Part shown: positions 50,335-59,973 of the stretch, piece after piece
How positions within the stretch are numbered: the first letter of the stretch is position 1
Layout: the number at the start of each line of letters is the position of its first letter
DNA from: Endozoicomonas sp965196975
GTDB taxonomy: Bacteria; Pseudomonadota; Gammaproteobacteria; Pseudomonadales; Endozoicomonadaceae
Direction of reading: 5' to 3'
Assembly: GCF_965196975.1 (NCBI RefSeq)
Contig: NZ_OZ239981.1
Coordinates: 4,030,001-4,094,000 of the forward strand
DNA length: 64,000 bases
Notes under the pieces: model-generated
Told to the model about the DNA's origin: nothing
The model's database searches: none
Seen by the model: only the letters and a program-made list of their open reading frames with translations
Position numbers and translations under genes: made by a program

Positions 50335-50781
50335 TACATATACTCATTACTTAATTTCATTAATTTACTTATTGATATTCTAAACTAGAATTTTAAGATG
50401 ACTGTTGATCATTCCTGCGTCTGTAGAGCTGATAGGCTCTCTGAATCAGTTGGATAACAGATTCAGAGAATAATATCAGTTGACCTGAGGACAGGTTTTG
50501 GTCAATGTCAGAAAGCGGATGACATTTTTTTATGGCGTCTTGCCATGTGTTTTGGTAGTTTCTCCGCTTCTTTAAGGAAGGCAAGAGGCAAGTGCCAGGA
50601 GCTTTTGTTCTCGCCAGGCACCCGTGGTGTTGACCTTGGCTTTCAGGGAGCCGGCTTACCGGCAGAAACAGAGGGATCGCAGAGGCTGCTTTCAACAGGC
50701 AGAACGCGAGCGCCTCTAAATGGAGAGATCCAGGATTGTTGTTCCCCTGGCTCATGAATAGAAGGTGGTGAGGCTGTAATC
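50335..50781. other. sfsA-dksA intergenic region
   Basis: About 450 bases. Open frames of 120 and 70 codons overlap here on opposite strands, but neither has a ribosome site or a protein-like composition, so I call none. The dksA promoter must lie here. The stretch is rich in short imperfect GC hairpins. Confidence 0.4.
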
Positions 50782-51225
50782 ATGTCAGCACAGAAAAACG
50801 CGGATACAGGCAATCTGCTCAAATCGTATACCCCCTACCAGGAAAAGGATGGGGAAGAGTACATGAATGAGCAACAAGTCGCTCACTTCACTAAGATCCT
50901 GCAAAGCTGGAAGCAGGAACTTATGGAAGAAGTGGATCGTACAGTGAATCATATGCAGGATGAGGCCGCGAACTTTCCTGACCCTGCTGACCGCGCCAGT
51001 CAGGAAGAAGAGTTCAGCCTTGAGCTGAGAACCCGTGATCGTGAGCGTAAACTGATTAAGAAAATCAACGATACGCTGACTCGGATCGAGGAAGACGATT
51101 ACGGATACTGTGACAGCTGTGGCGTAGAAATAGGCATTCGTCGTTTGGAAGCTCGCCCCACTGCAACGCTTTGTATCGACTGTAAGACACTGGCCGAGAT
51201 CAAGGAAAGACAACTGGGTAACTGA
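50782..51225 (+). CDS. dksA: RNA polymerase-binding transcription factor DksA
   Basis: The 147-residue protein binds the RNA polymerase secondary channel and, with ppGpp, controls rRNA and amino-acid promoters. It has the coiled-coil with tip residues in DPADRASQEEEF (the conserved Asp-x-x-Asp and Ala). The zinc site CDSCGVEIGIRRLEARPTATLCIDCK is of the four-cysteine type. GTGAGG lies upstream of the ATG. gluQ follows after 170 bases, the standard order. Confidence 0.97.
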   Translation: MSAQKNADTGNLLKSYTPYQEKDGEEYMNEQQVAHFTKILQSWKQELMEEVDRTVNHMQDEAANFPDPADRASQEEEFSLELRTRDRERKLIKKINDTLTRIEEDDYGYCDSCGVEIGIRRLEARPTATLCIDCKTLAEIKERQLGN

Positions 51226-51395
51226 TTTACCCGGATAATGGGTCAGGCTGTGGCTCAGTGAGTTTCACAGACTGATTCATTCTCGTCTGGTTCATTTTTT
51301 ATAGTTAACAGCACTGTAGATACTGACAGACTTCTGCAAACTGAATCTGCTACGACTCTCACTAAATACCATTGCCTGATTTATAATCACTCCAT

Positions 51396-52292
51396 ATGGG
51401 CGACACACTAAGCACTCCCCCCTACATTGGACGTTTCGCGCCTTCCCCTTCCGGCCCACTGCACTTTGGCTCTCTGGTTGCCGCTCTGGCCAGTTACCTG
51501 GATGCACGAGCCCATCATGGAAAATGGCTCGTTCGCATGGAAGACATTGACCCTCCAAGAGAGCAACCCCAGGCTGCAGAACGTATTCTCAAGGCTTTGG
51601 AAGTTTATGGTCTGCATTGGGATGACAGCGTGCTTTTTCAGAGTGATCGCAGTGAAGCCTATGATGAAACCCTGAACACCCTGCTCCGTGAAGAGAAACT
51701 TTACCCATGTACCTGCACCCGTAAAAAACTTGCCGGTCTGGATGGTGTGTATCCCGGTTATTGTCGAAACCAGCGTAAGATCCCAAACCAGCCCCACAGC
51801 CTCAGGCTGTTATGCAGTAGCAGTATCATTCAATTTCAGGATCGTATTCAGGGTGATCAGTCGTTTGACTTAAGCACGCTTGGCGATTTTATTCTCAAGC
51901 GCAAGGATGGACTGTACGCTTATCAACTGGCCGTTTGCATCGATGATAACTTTCAAGGGATTAGTCATATTGTCAGGGGCGTAGACATCCTGGATTCAAC
52001 CCCAAGACAGCTCTATCTGCAAAGCCAGTTAAATTATCCAAATCCTGTCTATGCCCATGTTCCGGTCATTACACAAAACAATGGCAATAAACTCAGTAAG
52101 CAGAATCATGCTCCAGCCATACCACTGAACAACCCACGGCCACTCATTATCAAAGCACTGACTGCATTTGGCTTACAACCAGAAGCGGACCTGTTAATGA
52201 GCTCTGTTGAAGAGATCTTGTCCTGGGGAGTTAAAAACTGGTCGATAAGAAATATGAGCGGAAAAAAAGAGATCATACAAGACTCTCTTTGA
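51396..52292 (+). CDS. gluQ: Glutamyl-Q tRNA(Asp) synthetase
   Basis: The 298-residue enzyme is a truncated glutamyl-tRNA synthetase that attaches Glu to queuosine in the anticodon of tRNA-Asp. It keeps the HIGH-like motif (GRFAPSPSGPLHFGSLVAALAS), the zinc-binding CTCTRKKLAGLDGVYPGYCR, YAYQLAVCIDD, ISHIVRGVDILDSTPRQLYL and a KMSKS-like KLSKQNHA. It lacks the anticodon-binding domain, as expected. queG in the same window makes its substrate modification. Confidence 0.95.
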   Translation: MGDTLSTPPYIGRFAPSPSGPLHFGSLVAALASYLDARAHHGKWLVRMEDIDPPREQPQAAERILKALEVYGLHWDDSVLFQSDRSEAYDETLNTLLREEKLYPCTCTRKKLAGLDGVYPGYCRNQRKIPNQPHSLRLLCSSSIIQFQDRIQGDQSFDLSTLGDFILKRKDGLYAYQLAVCIDDNFQGISHIVRGVDILDSTPRQLYLQSQLNYPNPVYAHVPVITQNNGNKLSKQNHAPAIPLNNPRPLIIKALTAFGLQPEADLLMSSVEEILSWGVKNWSIRNMSGKKEIIQDSL

Positions 52293-52403
52293 ACAAACCT
52301 ACCGCTATTTCGCTGAACATGTTATATATGGTTAGATCGATAATACCCAGAATCTAATGATTTCTGGTTATAAATATGGGAAAGATGTGTTCAAGGAGTG
52401 AAT

Positions 52404-53159
52404 ATGTCGATAGTGTTTAAAACAGCGTTTGTTGCTGCTCTTTCTTTTTTATCTCTCAACCTGACTGCCAAAACACTGGCCTTTGTCTCTCCCGGCGCTT
52501 CGCCAGATAGCCCCGCAGCAGAGAACTCTGATTTCTGTAATGCAGCCAGGCGTACTCGAGAGCAACTTATCCGTCAAGAGCCTTCTATTAATAGCAAAGC
52601 CCCAATACACACTCAAAATGCATCATCCTGCTTTTCACCAGATGAGAACCTGATATTTGTTGCAACCCTTGAGGCACAGAGAGTGCTTGGCCCTAATGCT
52701 CCTTGGTACGAAGATCTCAGTAGAGATATAAAAAATAGAGTCACCGAAGCTTGTAGCATTATGGGTTATGAAAATAGCGATGTCAGTCGAGCCTATGACC
52801 ATTGTTTGGAAAGCCGACATGAAGAGTTGATGAGCCCCTATGAGGAAAAATACACTAAGGAGTCCACAAAATACCTTCGGAAACGCCAGCAAGTGGCAGA
52901 TAGCCTGGTCGTCAGGTGTGATGCCTCTCTCAGTGTAAAGCGCAGTCGGCTTCCTAAAAATATGCGTTTCCCCGTCGCATGGTATAACGCCGACAGTCAA
53001 TCGGTACCAAGTTGGTTGCTGGAAGAAAAACTGGACGATGACGAATGGCTTGAACAGATAGGAAAGTTAAAGCTTGATAATATTATGGCAGATGTTCTGG
53101 GTAGCGATTGCCCCGGAGAAATGATCTACTGGGTAACTTACGACTCTCCAGGGCTGTAA
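52404..53159 (+). CDS. Hypothetical exported protein
   Basis: The ATG at 52404 follows AAGGAG with a five-base gap; a GTG two codons earlier is less likely. The 251-residue product has a signal peptide (FKTAFVAALSFLSLNLTAKT) and a polar, mostly helical mature part with six or seven cysteines (DFCNAARRT, SSCFSPDE, EACSIMGYE, DHCLES, VVRCDA, SDCPGE). These may pair in the periplasm. It ends MIYWVTYDSPGL. No family is recognised. It lies between gluQ and an AlkB-like gene, where relatives have no gene, so it may be a local insertion. Confidence 0.6.
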   Translation: MSIVFKTAFVAALSFLSLNLTAKTLAFVSPGASPDSPAAENSDFCNAARRTREQLIRQEPSINSKAPIHTQNASSCFSPDENLIFVATLEAQRVLGPNAPWYEDLSRDIKNRVTEACSIMGYENSDVSRAYDHCLESRHEELMSPYEEKYTKESTKYLRKRQQVADSLVVRCDASLSVKRSRLPKNMRFPVAWYNADSQSVPSWLLEEKLDDDEWLEQIGKLKLDNIMADVLGSDCPGEMIYWVTYDSPGL

Positions 53160-53265
53160 TTTTACAAAATAGTCTTAGGCTCTGTTAGTACAAACCTTCT
53201 TACTGGCTGTCGGCGGACCTAAGACTACCTATGGTGCTCAACAAGTTGTCAGGAGCCCGATAATA

Positions 53266-53883
53266 TTGAATACATTTATCTCTGTATCAGTACCTCCGGA
53301 AACATACACACCTCCCGATGCTCACTTTTTTTTCTGGTCTCAGATTGCCTCAGAATCCATATGCCAGCAGTTATACTCAGAGCTATACTCCGCATTGCCC
53401 TGGCAACAGGATCATATAACCATTTACGGTAAGACCCTTCCTGTTCCAAGGCTTCAGGTATGGATGGGAGATCCTGGCGCACACTATCAATACTCAGGTT
53501 TGGCACTATCTCCGCACCCCTGGAACCAAACCGTCGCCACCATTAAGCGACAGATCGAAAAGATATCTGACCATCAATTTAACTCTGTATTAATTAACCT
53601 TTATCGCAGTGGGCAGGACAGTAATGGTTGGCACAGTGACAATGAACCAGAGCTGGGTGAAAACCCGGTAATTGCATCCTTCAGCCTGGGAGCGACAAGA
53701 CGATTTCGCCTGCGCCATAAATACCGAAAAGATATCCTTCCGTACACTTTTGACCTGATATCTGGCTCCCTGCTATTAATGTCCGGAGCTACCCAGAAAT
53801 ACTGGCAACACTGTCTGACAAAAACAGCAAGGCCAGTAGAGCCCAGGATCAACCTGACCTTCAGGAAGGTGGCAACCACCTGA
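53266..53883 (+). CDS. AlkB-like 2-oxoglutarate/Fe(II) dioxygenase
   Basis: The 205-residue protein has the AlkB signature: LINLYRSGQDSNGWHSDNEP, with the Fe ligands His and Asp (H-x-D), ASFSLGATRRFRLRHK, GSLLLMSGATQKYWQHCLTK with the distal His, and PRINLTFR with the two arginines that bind 2-oxoglutarate. It should demethylate alkylated DNA or RNA bases. No ATG opens the frame; the likely start is TTG at 53266, with AGGAG about ten bases upstream. Confidence 0.9.
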   Translation: MNTFISVSVPPETYTPPDAHFFFWSQIASESICQQLYSELYSALPWQQDHITIYGKTLPVPRLQVWMGDPGAHYQYSGLALSPHPWNQTVATIKRQIEKISDHQFNSVLINLYRSGQDSNGWHSDNEPELGENPVIASFSLGATRRFRLRHKYRKDILPYTFDLISGSLLLMSGATQKYWQHCLTKTARPVEPRINLTFRKVATT

Positions 53884-53970
53884 AGAGAAAGAAAAAACCA
53901 CAACCCTTTTGCGGTTTATCCATATAACCATTACCATGTCTGTCCAACTGCGAAACTGCACCGACGTAAT

Positions 53971-54147
53971 ATGTATATCTACCGTCTAGTTCTGCTTCTG
54001 GTGATCGGTATTTACCTTTTTTCTCCTGCCATCATGGGCTGGTGGATTACGTTTGGTGAACAGTGGTATCAACCCTGGATACTCTGGTTCATTCTGATTG
54101 TCGCGGGCTTTACCCTTCAAGTCAGGGGTAACAGCGATGAGCTTTGA
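53971..54147 (+). CDS. cbrX: Small membrane protein CbrX-like
   Basis: A 58-residue protein, MYIYRLVLLLVIGIYLFSPA then IMGWWITFGEQWYQPWILW, ending QVRGNSDEL. It has two membrane helices. It overlaps the cbrA start by 11 bp. In Pseudomonas a gene of this size and kind, cbrX, lies between gluQ and cbrA and its translation is coupled to cbrA. Position and topology support the name; I compare by memory of the locus, not by alignment. Confidence 0.75.
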   Translation: MYIYRLVLLLVIGIYLFSPAIMGWWITFGEQWYQPWILWFILIVAGFTLQVRGNSDEL

Positions 54148-57100
54148 ACTGGAATATATTGTTCTTCTCAGTGTTGCCTATCTGGCCATTCTTTTTCTCT
54201 GTGCCTGGGCGACCGATCGCGGCATTATCCCGCGTAAGATAGTTCATCACCCGGCAACCTATGTACTGTCTCTGGGCATATATGCCAGCAGCTGGGCCTA
54301 TTATGGCAGTATCGGGGTTGCTCACGACGATGGGTATGTTTTTCTCGGCTTCTACTTTGGATTGAGCGGTGCATTCTTGTTAGCACCTGTCCTGCTGGTT
54401 CCAATATTAAGAATAACCTCCACCTATCAACTCAGCTCTCTGGCCGATGTACTGGCCTTTCGTTTCCGGAGCCCGGTAGCTGGTACGTTAAGTACACTGC
54501 TGCTACTGTTTATCACCTTTCCTCTGCTTGCCCTGCAGATACAGGCCGTGGCTGACAGTGTTTACCTGCTGAGTGATGAGACATCTCCTGAGAAACTGGC
54601 CTTTGGTTTTTGTATTATGGTCACGTTACTGACCATGATGTTTGGTACCCGGCACCTGGCCAGCCGCCACCAGCATGACGGTCTTGTGGTTGCTATTGCC
54701 TTTGAGTCTCTTCTGAAACTGCTCATCATGGCACTGCTTGGAGGTGTAGTAATCTTCGAGGTCTTTGGTGGTTTTTCCGGATTAAACAGCTGGCTTGAAG
54801 CCAACTCTGAAGTCATTATCGGAATGAACTCTCACCTGGAGGATGGCCCCTGGCGGACAACTCTGTTGATGTTTTTTGCTTCAGCTGTCGTTATGCCTCA
54901 TATGTTTCATATGACGTTTGCTGAAAACCGCGACATAAAAATGTTATTCACAGCCAGCTGGGGCCTGCCTTTCTTTTTATTACTGTTGAGTATTTCGACC
55001 CCCCTGATTCTCTGGGCTGGTCTCAAAATCGGGAGCTCTTATCCACCCGAGTACTTTCCACTGGCTATTGGCAATGCGCTGGATAGTCGATGGCTAACCA
55101 TCATCGCCTATATAGGAGGACTTTCTGCGGCCAGTGGCCTGTTTATTGTGACATCGCTGTCACTGTCCTCCATGCTGCTCAACCACGTCATCCTGCCTAT
55201 CTATCAGACGAAAGAGCCTGCCCAGGTCCAGATGAATATCTACCGCTGGCTGACCAATGTAAAACGTCTGATCATTGCTACACTAATCCTCGGCTGCTAC
55301 GGGTTTTACCGGCTATTGCACAACGAAGTGGACATGTACAGCCTGAGTATCGTTGCCTATGTTGGGGCTCTGCAACTGCTCCCCGGTACTCTGTCTACTC
55401 TCTATTGGGGCAAAGCAAACCATAAGGGACTGATTCTCGGGATTCTATCTGGAACCACTGTCTGGTTTTTTACCCTGATGCTGCCTTTGACCATGGGACT
55501 TGAGATTTTCCCAATCCGCAGTGTCAACTTCGGCACCATCACTAACGATGGCTGGTATATTGCCGCCGCCTCATCACTGGTCGTGAATGTGCTGGTGTTC
55601 TACCTGGTATCCAGCTTTACCAGAATGTCGGATGAAGAGAGCAGTGCTGCTGCAGCCTGTCTGGTCCGTGAGGTAAGCCAGCAGCCATACAAAATCCCCA
55701 AGGCCCGCTCTTCATACGAATTTCAGGAGATGCTCAGCGCGCCTCTTGGCCCTGTAGCCGCTCAGACGGAAATTAATAAAGCTCTGACCGACCTGAATAT
55801 GAGGCCAGATGACAACCGGCCACACTCCCTGAGGCGGCTCAGGGATCGTATTGAGAACAATCTATCCGGGCTCATGGGACCCACCATTGCCCATGAAATC
55901 GTCGATTCCTTTTTACCCCTGGATGTCGAAAATGATTACGTCCCGAAAGACATCCATTTTATGGAGTCACGGCTGGAGGCGTATCACTCAAAACTGACCG
56001 GTCTGGCTGGTGAGCTTGATAGCTTGAGACGTTATCACCGGGATACGTTGAATAGCCTGCCCATGGCCGTATGCTCTATTGATTCTTCCATTGAGAACCC
56101 TTCTGCTGACAACCCGGAGTCTCTGCTATCAAACAACACTGGTGAAGTAATGCTCTGGAATCAGGCAATGGCAGAACTAACCGGTATTCCTGCTGAAGAT
56201 GTTCTGGGGATGCCGTTGAAAACCATTCCTGCTCCCTGGAATCAGATTCTCAGTGATTTCATTCAACTTCCCGACAATCACCTGAACAAACACAGTGTTG
56301 AAATGGATGAAGGTACCCGCTATTTCAGCCTCCACAAAGCCGCTGTAGAGGCACCTGTTTCCGGTACTGGTGGCAATCAGGTTATGTTGTTGGAAGACCA
56401 GACGGAAACTCAAATGCTGGAAGAGCAGCTCTTTCACAGTGAGCGACTGGCATCTATCGGGCAGTTGGCAGCAGGTGTAGCCCACGAGATTGGCAACCCG
56501 ATTACCGGGATTGACTGCCTTGCCCAGGAAATGGGTGCGCTTTCATCCGACCCAGATATCCAGCAGAGTTCCCGGCAGATACTGGAGCAAACCAAAAGGG
56601 TCAGTCGTATTGTTCAAACACTGGTGTCTTATGCTCACTCCGGCCAGAAAGGGGGAAAGCAAATCGGACACAACAGTGGCTCCCCATCCGTAGCAGAGCC
56701 TGTAGAAGTTTTCAGTACTATTCAGGAGGCAATTAGTCTGTTGCAATTGAGCCATAAGAACAGCAATATCGTATTCCGCAATTTATGTATCGATGGCCTC
56801 TGCGTCAGCGGCAATAGCCAAAAATTACAACAAGTGTTTATCAATCTGCTGAAGAATGCTGCCGATGCATCAGACGAAGGCATTGACACTGAGAGTGTTG
56901 TTTCCGTCAGCACCACAGCAAACCAGCACACAGTAACCATTCGTTTTGAAGACCAGGGGCACGGAATCCCCAAAACCATTCAGGAAAGGCTGTTTGAGCC
57001 ATTTTTCACCACAAAAGAGGCTGGTAAAGGTACTGGCCTGGGTCTGGCTCTAACCTGGAACATTATCGAAGAACATTTTGGCAGTATTCAGGTTGTGAGT

Positions 57101-57214
57101 CCGCTGGATCCATTAACAGGGCGAGGATCCTGCTTCATCATTTCGCTTCCACGCTACGAGTCCGAGTCAGCGCCAGTGGAGCAGCCGTTGGAATTTCAGG
57201 GGGATATGGCATGA
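54137..57214 (+). CDS. cbrA: Sensor histidine kinase CbrA (SLC5-like domain)
   Basis: From ATG 54137 (MSFELEYIVLLSVAYLAILF) the protein has 1,025 residues. About 13 membrane segments form a sodium/solute-symporter (SLC5)-like domain (FYFGLSGAFLLAPVLL, TRHLASRHQHDG, FAENRDIKMLFTASW). A PAS domain follows (LWNQAMAELTGIPAEDVLG), then the kinase core with SERLASIGQLAAGVAHEIGN (His783), NLLKNAADAS, FEDQGHGIP and GKGTGLGLALTWNI. CbrA with CbrB controls carbon and nitrogen source use, including histidine and other amino acids. Its stop overlaps the cbrB ATG by 4 bp. Confidence 0.95.
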   Translation: MSFELEYIVLLSVAYLAILFLCAWATDRGIIPRKIVHHPATYVLSLGIYASSWAYYGSIGVAHDDGYVFLGFYFGLSGAFLLAPVLLVPILRITSTYQLSSLADVLAFRFRSPVAGTLSTLLLLFITFPLLALQIQAVADSVYLLSDETSPEKLAFGFCIMVTLLTMMFGTRHLASRHQHDGLVVAIAFESLLKLLIMALLGGVVIFEVFGGFSGLNSWLEANSEVIIGMNSHLEDGPWRTTLLMFFASAVVMPHMFHMTFAENRDIKMLFTASWGLPFFLLLLSISTPLILWAGLKIGSSYPPEYFPLAIGNALDSRWLTIIAYIGGLSAASGLFIVTSLSLSSMLLNHVILPIYQTKEPAQVQMNIYRWLTNVKRLIIATLILGCYGFYRLLHNEVDMYSLSIVAYVGALQLLPGTLSTLYWGKANHKGLILGILSGTTVWFFTLMLPLTMGLEIFPIRSVNFGTITNDGWYIAAASSLVVNVLVFYLVSSFTRMSDEESSAAAACLVREVSQQPYKIPKARSSYEFQEMLSAPLGPVAAQTEINKALTDLNMRPDDNRPHSLRRLRDRIENNLSGLMGPTIAHEIVDSFLPLDVENDYVPKDIHFMESRLEAYHSKLTGLAGELDSLRRYHRDTLNSLPMAVCSIDSSIENPSADNPESLLSNNTGEVMLWNQAMAELTGIPAEDVLGMPLKTIPAPWNQILSDFIQLPDNHLNKHSVEMDEGTRYFSLHKAAVEAPVSGTGGNQVMLLEDQTETQMLEEQLFHSERLASIGQLAAGVAHEIGNPITGIDCLAQEMGALSSDPDIQQSSRQILEQTKRVSRIVQTLVSYAHSGQKGGKQIGHNSGSPSVAEPVEVFSTIQEAISLLQLSHKNSNIVFRNLCIDGLCVSGNSQKLQQVFINLLKNAADASDEGIDTESVVSVSTTANQHTVTIRFEDQGHGIPKTIQERLFEPFFTTKEAGKGTGLGLALTWNIIEEHFGSIQVVSPLDPLTGRGSCFIISLPRYESESAPVEQPLEFQGDMA

Positions 57215-58596
57215 GTCAGGACCAGATACTGATTGTCGAAGATGAAGAAATTATCCGGTCATCACTGCGTCGTCTTCTTGAACGACAGGGATATAGTATT
57301 ACCGAGGCCGGCTCTGTTCATGAAGCCGAAGACTTCCTCAAACAACAGTCATTTTCACTGATCATCAGTGATCTAAGGCTTCCCGGCAAGCCCGGTACTG
57401 AAATGATTAACCTTGCAAATGGTATTCCAGTACTGATCATGACCAGCTATGCCAGTTTGAACTCGGCGGTCTCAACCATGAAGCAGGGTGCTGTTGATTA
57501 TATTGCCAAACCCTTTGATCATGCGGAGATGATCCAGCGAGTGGCTGAAGCTATTGAAAAGCAGACAGCACAGAGCACCGAGACCAATACTGACCAGGAT
57601 GATAAGGAAAGTCAGATTCAAGAGACATTCACTGGCGATGGCTTTAATGGCATTCTGGGGCAGTGTGACGCCATGCAGCTATTGTTCCGGCAAATACAGA
57701 AGGTGGCTCCAACCGATGCAACGGTATTGATTCAAGGTGAATCAGGAACCGGTAAAGAGCTGGTTGCCAGAGCTATCCATGAAAACAGTAAGCGCATCAA
57801 TGGTCCGATGATTTCCGTCAACTGCGCTGCTATTCCTGAAACTCTGATTGAGTCAGAGCTTTTTGGGCATGAAAAAGGATCATTTACCGGCGCAACGGCA
57901 GCCAGAACGGGTCTGATCGAAGCGGCCAATGGTGGCACACTGTTTCTTGATGAAATAGGTGAGCTTCCACTGGAAGCCCAGGCAAGACTACTTCGGGTGC
58001 TTCAGGAAGGTGAGATTCGTCGTGTAGGCTCAGTGCAGTCCCAATCCGTTGATGTTCGATTGATTGCAGCTACTCACCGGAACCTCCGCCAGCTTTCTTC
58101 ACAGAATGAGTTTCGTGAAGACCTGTACTATCGACTGAAAGTGGTTGAACTGCGCATTCCACCGCTCAGAGAAAGAGGCAATGATATCCTGATGCTGGCA
58201 GAAAAACTGCTGGCCAAAACCTGTGAAAAAATGGGCCTGGAGGTCTTTTCACTGGCCCCCGAAACCATGGCTGCCATTTCACAATACCAGTGGCCTGGGA
58301 ATGTCCGCGAAATGGAGCATGCCATCGAACGGGCTGTCATTCTTTCCGAGGACAACATCATCACTCCGGAAAACCTGGATATTGAAGTTCGTGTGAAACA
58401 GACCCTGTTCCGCCAGGATGCAGAAGAGCTTCAGGATGGCCTGACACTGGAAGACTACTTCCAGCGCTTTGTTCTTGAGCATCAGGACCAGATGACAGAA
58501 ACCGAACTTGCGCAAAAACTGGGTATCAGCAGAAAAACGCTCTGGGAACGGCGCCAGCGTCTGGGTATTCCACGGAAAAAAACAACCGCAACTTAG
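57211..58596 (+). CDS. cbrB: Sigma-54-dependent response regulator CbrB
   Basis: The 461-residue NtrC-type activator has a receiver domain (ILIVEDEEIIRSSLRRLLER, phospho-Asp54 in LIISDLRLPGKPG, Lys in DYIAKPF). The AAA+ domain has Walker A GESGTGKELVARAIHENS, ESELFGHEKGSFTGATA with the sigma-54 contact loop (GSFTGA, a slight variant of GAFTGA), NGGTLFLDEIGELPLEAQ and FREDLYYRLKVVELRIPPLRER. The Fis-type HTH is TETELAQKLGISRKTLWERR. In Pseudomonas pcnB follows; here it does not. Confidence 0.95.
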   Translation: MSQDQILIVEDEEIIRSSLRRLLERQGYSITEAGSVHEAEDFLKQQSFSLIISDLRLPGKPGTEMINLANGIPVLIMTSYASLNSAVSTMKQGAVDYIAKPFDHAEMIQRVAEAIEKQTAQSTETNTDQDDKESQIQETFTGDGFNGILGQCDAMQLLFRQIQKVAPTDATVLIQGESGTGKELVARAIHENSKRINGPMISVNCAAIPETLIESELFGHEKGSFTGATAARTGLIEAANGGTLFLDEIGELPLEAQARLLRVLQEGEIRRVGSVQSQSVDVRLIAATHRNLRQLSSQNEFREDLYYRLKVVELRIPPLRERGNDILMLAEKLLAKTCEKMGLEVFSLAPETMAAISQYQWPGNVREMEHAIERAVILSEDNIITPENLDIEVRVKQTLFRQDAEELQDGLTLEDYFQRFVLEHQDQMTETELAQKLGISRKTLWERRQRLGIPRKKTTAT

Positions 58597-58638
58597 GATC
58601 TGTTGACACCAGGTTGCAGACTCAGCTCAAACCAGAGC

Positions 58639-59178
58639 CTAGGCTTTAGCCATGACCAATACTCGGCTGTAGCAGTCCATGGCGCATTCGCCACAGCCAC
58701 TGCAGAGACAGAGATCTATAACCGGCTTTTTATCCGCCCCAAAGCGGATTGCCTGTTCAGAGCAGGTTTCCTCACAAAGATTACAGTACAGCCCCAGTTC
58801 TACCTGGCAACTGCCAGAAAGCTGGGGAACAACCTGCCTCTTTTTCCCTTTCTCACGGCTAAGAGCTCCCGATGGGCAAGCTTCAACGCACTGTCCACAA
58901 AAGTCACAGCTTCCATAAGAGAGATCCAGTACGGGTCGGCCAGCAAGAATCTCTTCTCTCTCATCAGATCGTCCCAGCACTCGCATTGGGCATTGATCAA
59001 TGCACTGATCACACTGTGTACACAGCGCCAGAAACAGCTTGTTATCTACAGCCCATGGAGGACGTGGATAACGGCTATCCGGAACAACCTGCTCTGGCTC
59101 AGGAGCGAAACGCCTGAAAAAAGCCTGCCTTGATGGTGATACCAGCTGATCGTCTTCTGCTCTCTGTGTATCTTTCAC
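58639..59178 (-). CDS. NapF-like 4Fe-4S ferredoxin-type protein
   Basis: The 179-residue protein has three four-cysteine clusters: CTQCDQCIDQCPMRVL, CDFCGQCVEACPSGAL and CSGCGECAMDCYSRVL, plus CNLCEETCSEQAI as a further cysteine group. The N-terminal SRQAFFRRFAPEPEQVVPDSRYPRPPWAV matches NapF, the accessory protein of periplasmic nitrate reductase maturation. No nap genes are in the window, so the name is by similarity only. It converges on cbrB with about 40 bases between. Confidence 0.85.
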   Translation of the reverse strand: MKDTQRAEDDQLVSPSRQAFFRRFAPEPEQVVPDSRYPRPPWAVDNKLFLALCTQCDQCIDQCPMRVLGRSDEREEILAGRPVLDLSYGSCDFCGQCVEACPSGALSREKGKKRQVVPQLSGSCQVELGLYCNLCEETCSEQAIRFGADKKPVIDLCLCSGCGECAMDCYSRVLVMAKA

Positions 59179-59283
59179 TACTTAACCAGAAGCCCATTTG
59201 CTTAAAAAATAAGCTCAAAAATACCTTGTTCATATAATGATGAAAGCGGTATTTATACCTGAACTACCGTAGAGACTGTCACC

Positions 59284-59973
59284 TTAAACACCTTGTGATT
59301 TGGTCACTGCAATCACGGGCACTTTTTTATTACGCTTAATAAACCAACTAACAGCAAAACTGATGATTGCCACCCCCAGAGTAACAAACGGTGCGACCAT
59401 CAGAATTATGGTAACAACTCTGGAAATACTTTCTGGTAGAAGCGTCAACAAATAACCAATACCCGTTAAAAAGCCAACCCAGGCCACTGCACTCAGTCCT
59501 GCAAAGCGAAAAAAGTGAGCGTGATTTTTGATTCTGAAACCCATCATCAGTGGCAACAATGAGCGCACTACCGGAATAAATCTAGCGACAAACAGTGCAA
59601 CAACACCATGCTGAATCAGCAACCTGTCAACCACTTGAATCTTGTTGGGAGGAACCTTGTCAACCCAGACTCTAACCCTAGGCAAATGCTCAAGCCAACG
59701 ACCTTGAAGATAAGCAAACCAACTACCAATGGCAGCTGCAAGAATCAGCAGAACGACAACAACTTCAAATTCAATAACACCCATGGCACCAAGAGTACCG
59801 GATAGAATAACAATGCTGTCACAGGGCAATGGTGCAGCAGGAAGGAATGCACTCTCCAGCCAGATCAGGAAAGTCACACAAAAGTAGATCATGAATACAC
59901 TTTCCAGATTCTGCAGTGCCACAAAATCCTGGTGCCAAAGCGCCTCGAGAATAGATACAAAAGCATCAAGCAT
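59284..59973 (-). CDS. DedA family membrane protein
   Basis: The 229-residue protein has about five or six hydrophobic segments and the DedA/SNARE-associated motif: ESAFLPAAPLPCDSIVILSG, GSWFAYLQGRW, and VVALFVARFIPVVRSLLPLMMGF with the conserved F-x-R-F-x-P-x-x-R. Members act in undecaprenyl-phosphate or phospholipid recycling and membrane energisation. The tail is basic (FIKRNKKVPVIAV). Single gene. Confidence 0.93.
   Translation of the reverse strand: MLDAFVSILEALWHQDFVALQNLESVFMIYFCVTFLIWLESAFLPAAPLPCDSIVILSGTLGAMGVIEFEVVVVLLILAAAIGSWFAYLQGRWLEHLPRVRVWVDKVPPNKIQVVDRLLIQHGVVALFVARFIPVVRSLLPLMMGFRIKNHAHFFRFAGLSAVAWVGFLTGIGYLLTLLPESISRVVTIILMVAPFVTLGVAIISFAVSWFIKRNKKVPVIAVTKSQGV

Noticed and set aside
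50393..50755. 120-codon minus-strand frame before dksA
   Set aside because: No ribosome site, composition unlike a protein, and it covers the region where the dksA promoter must lie.
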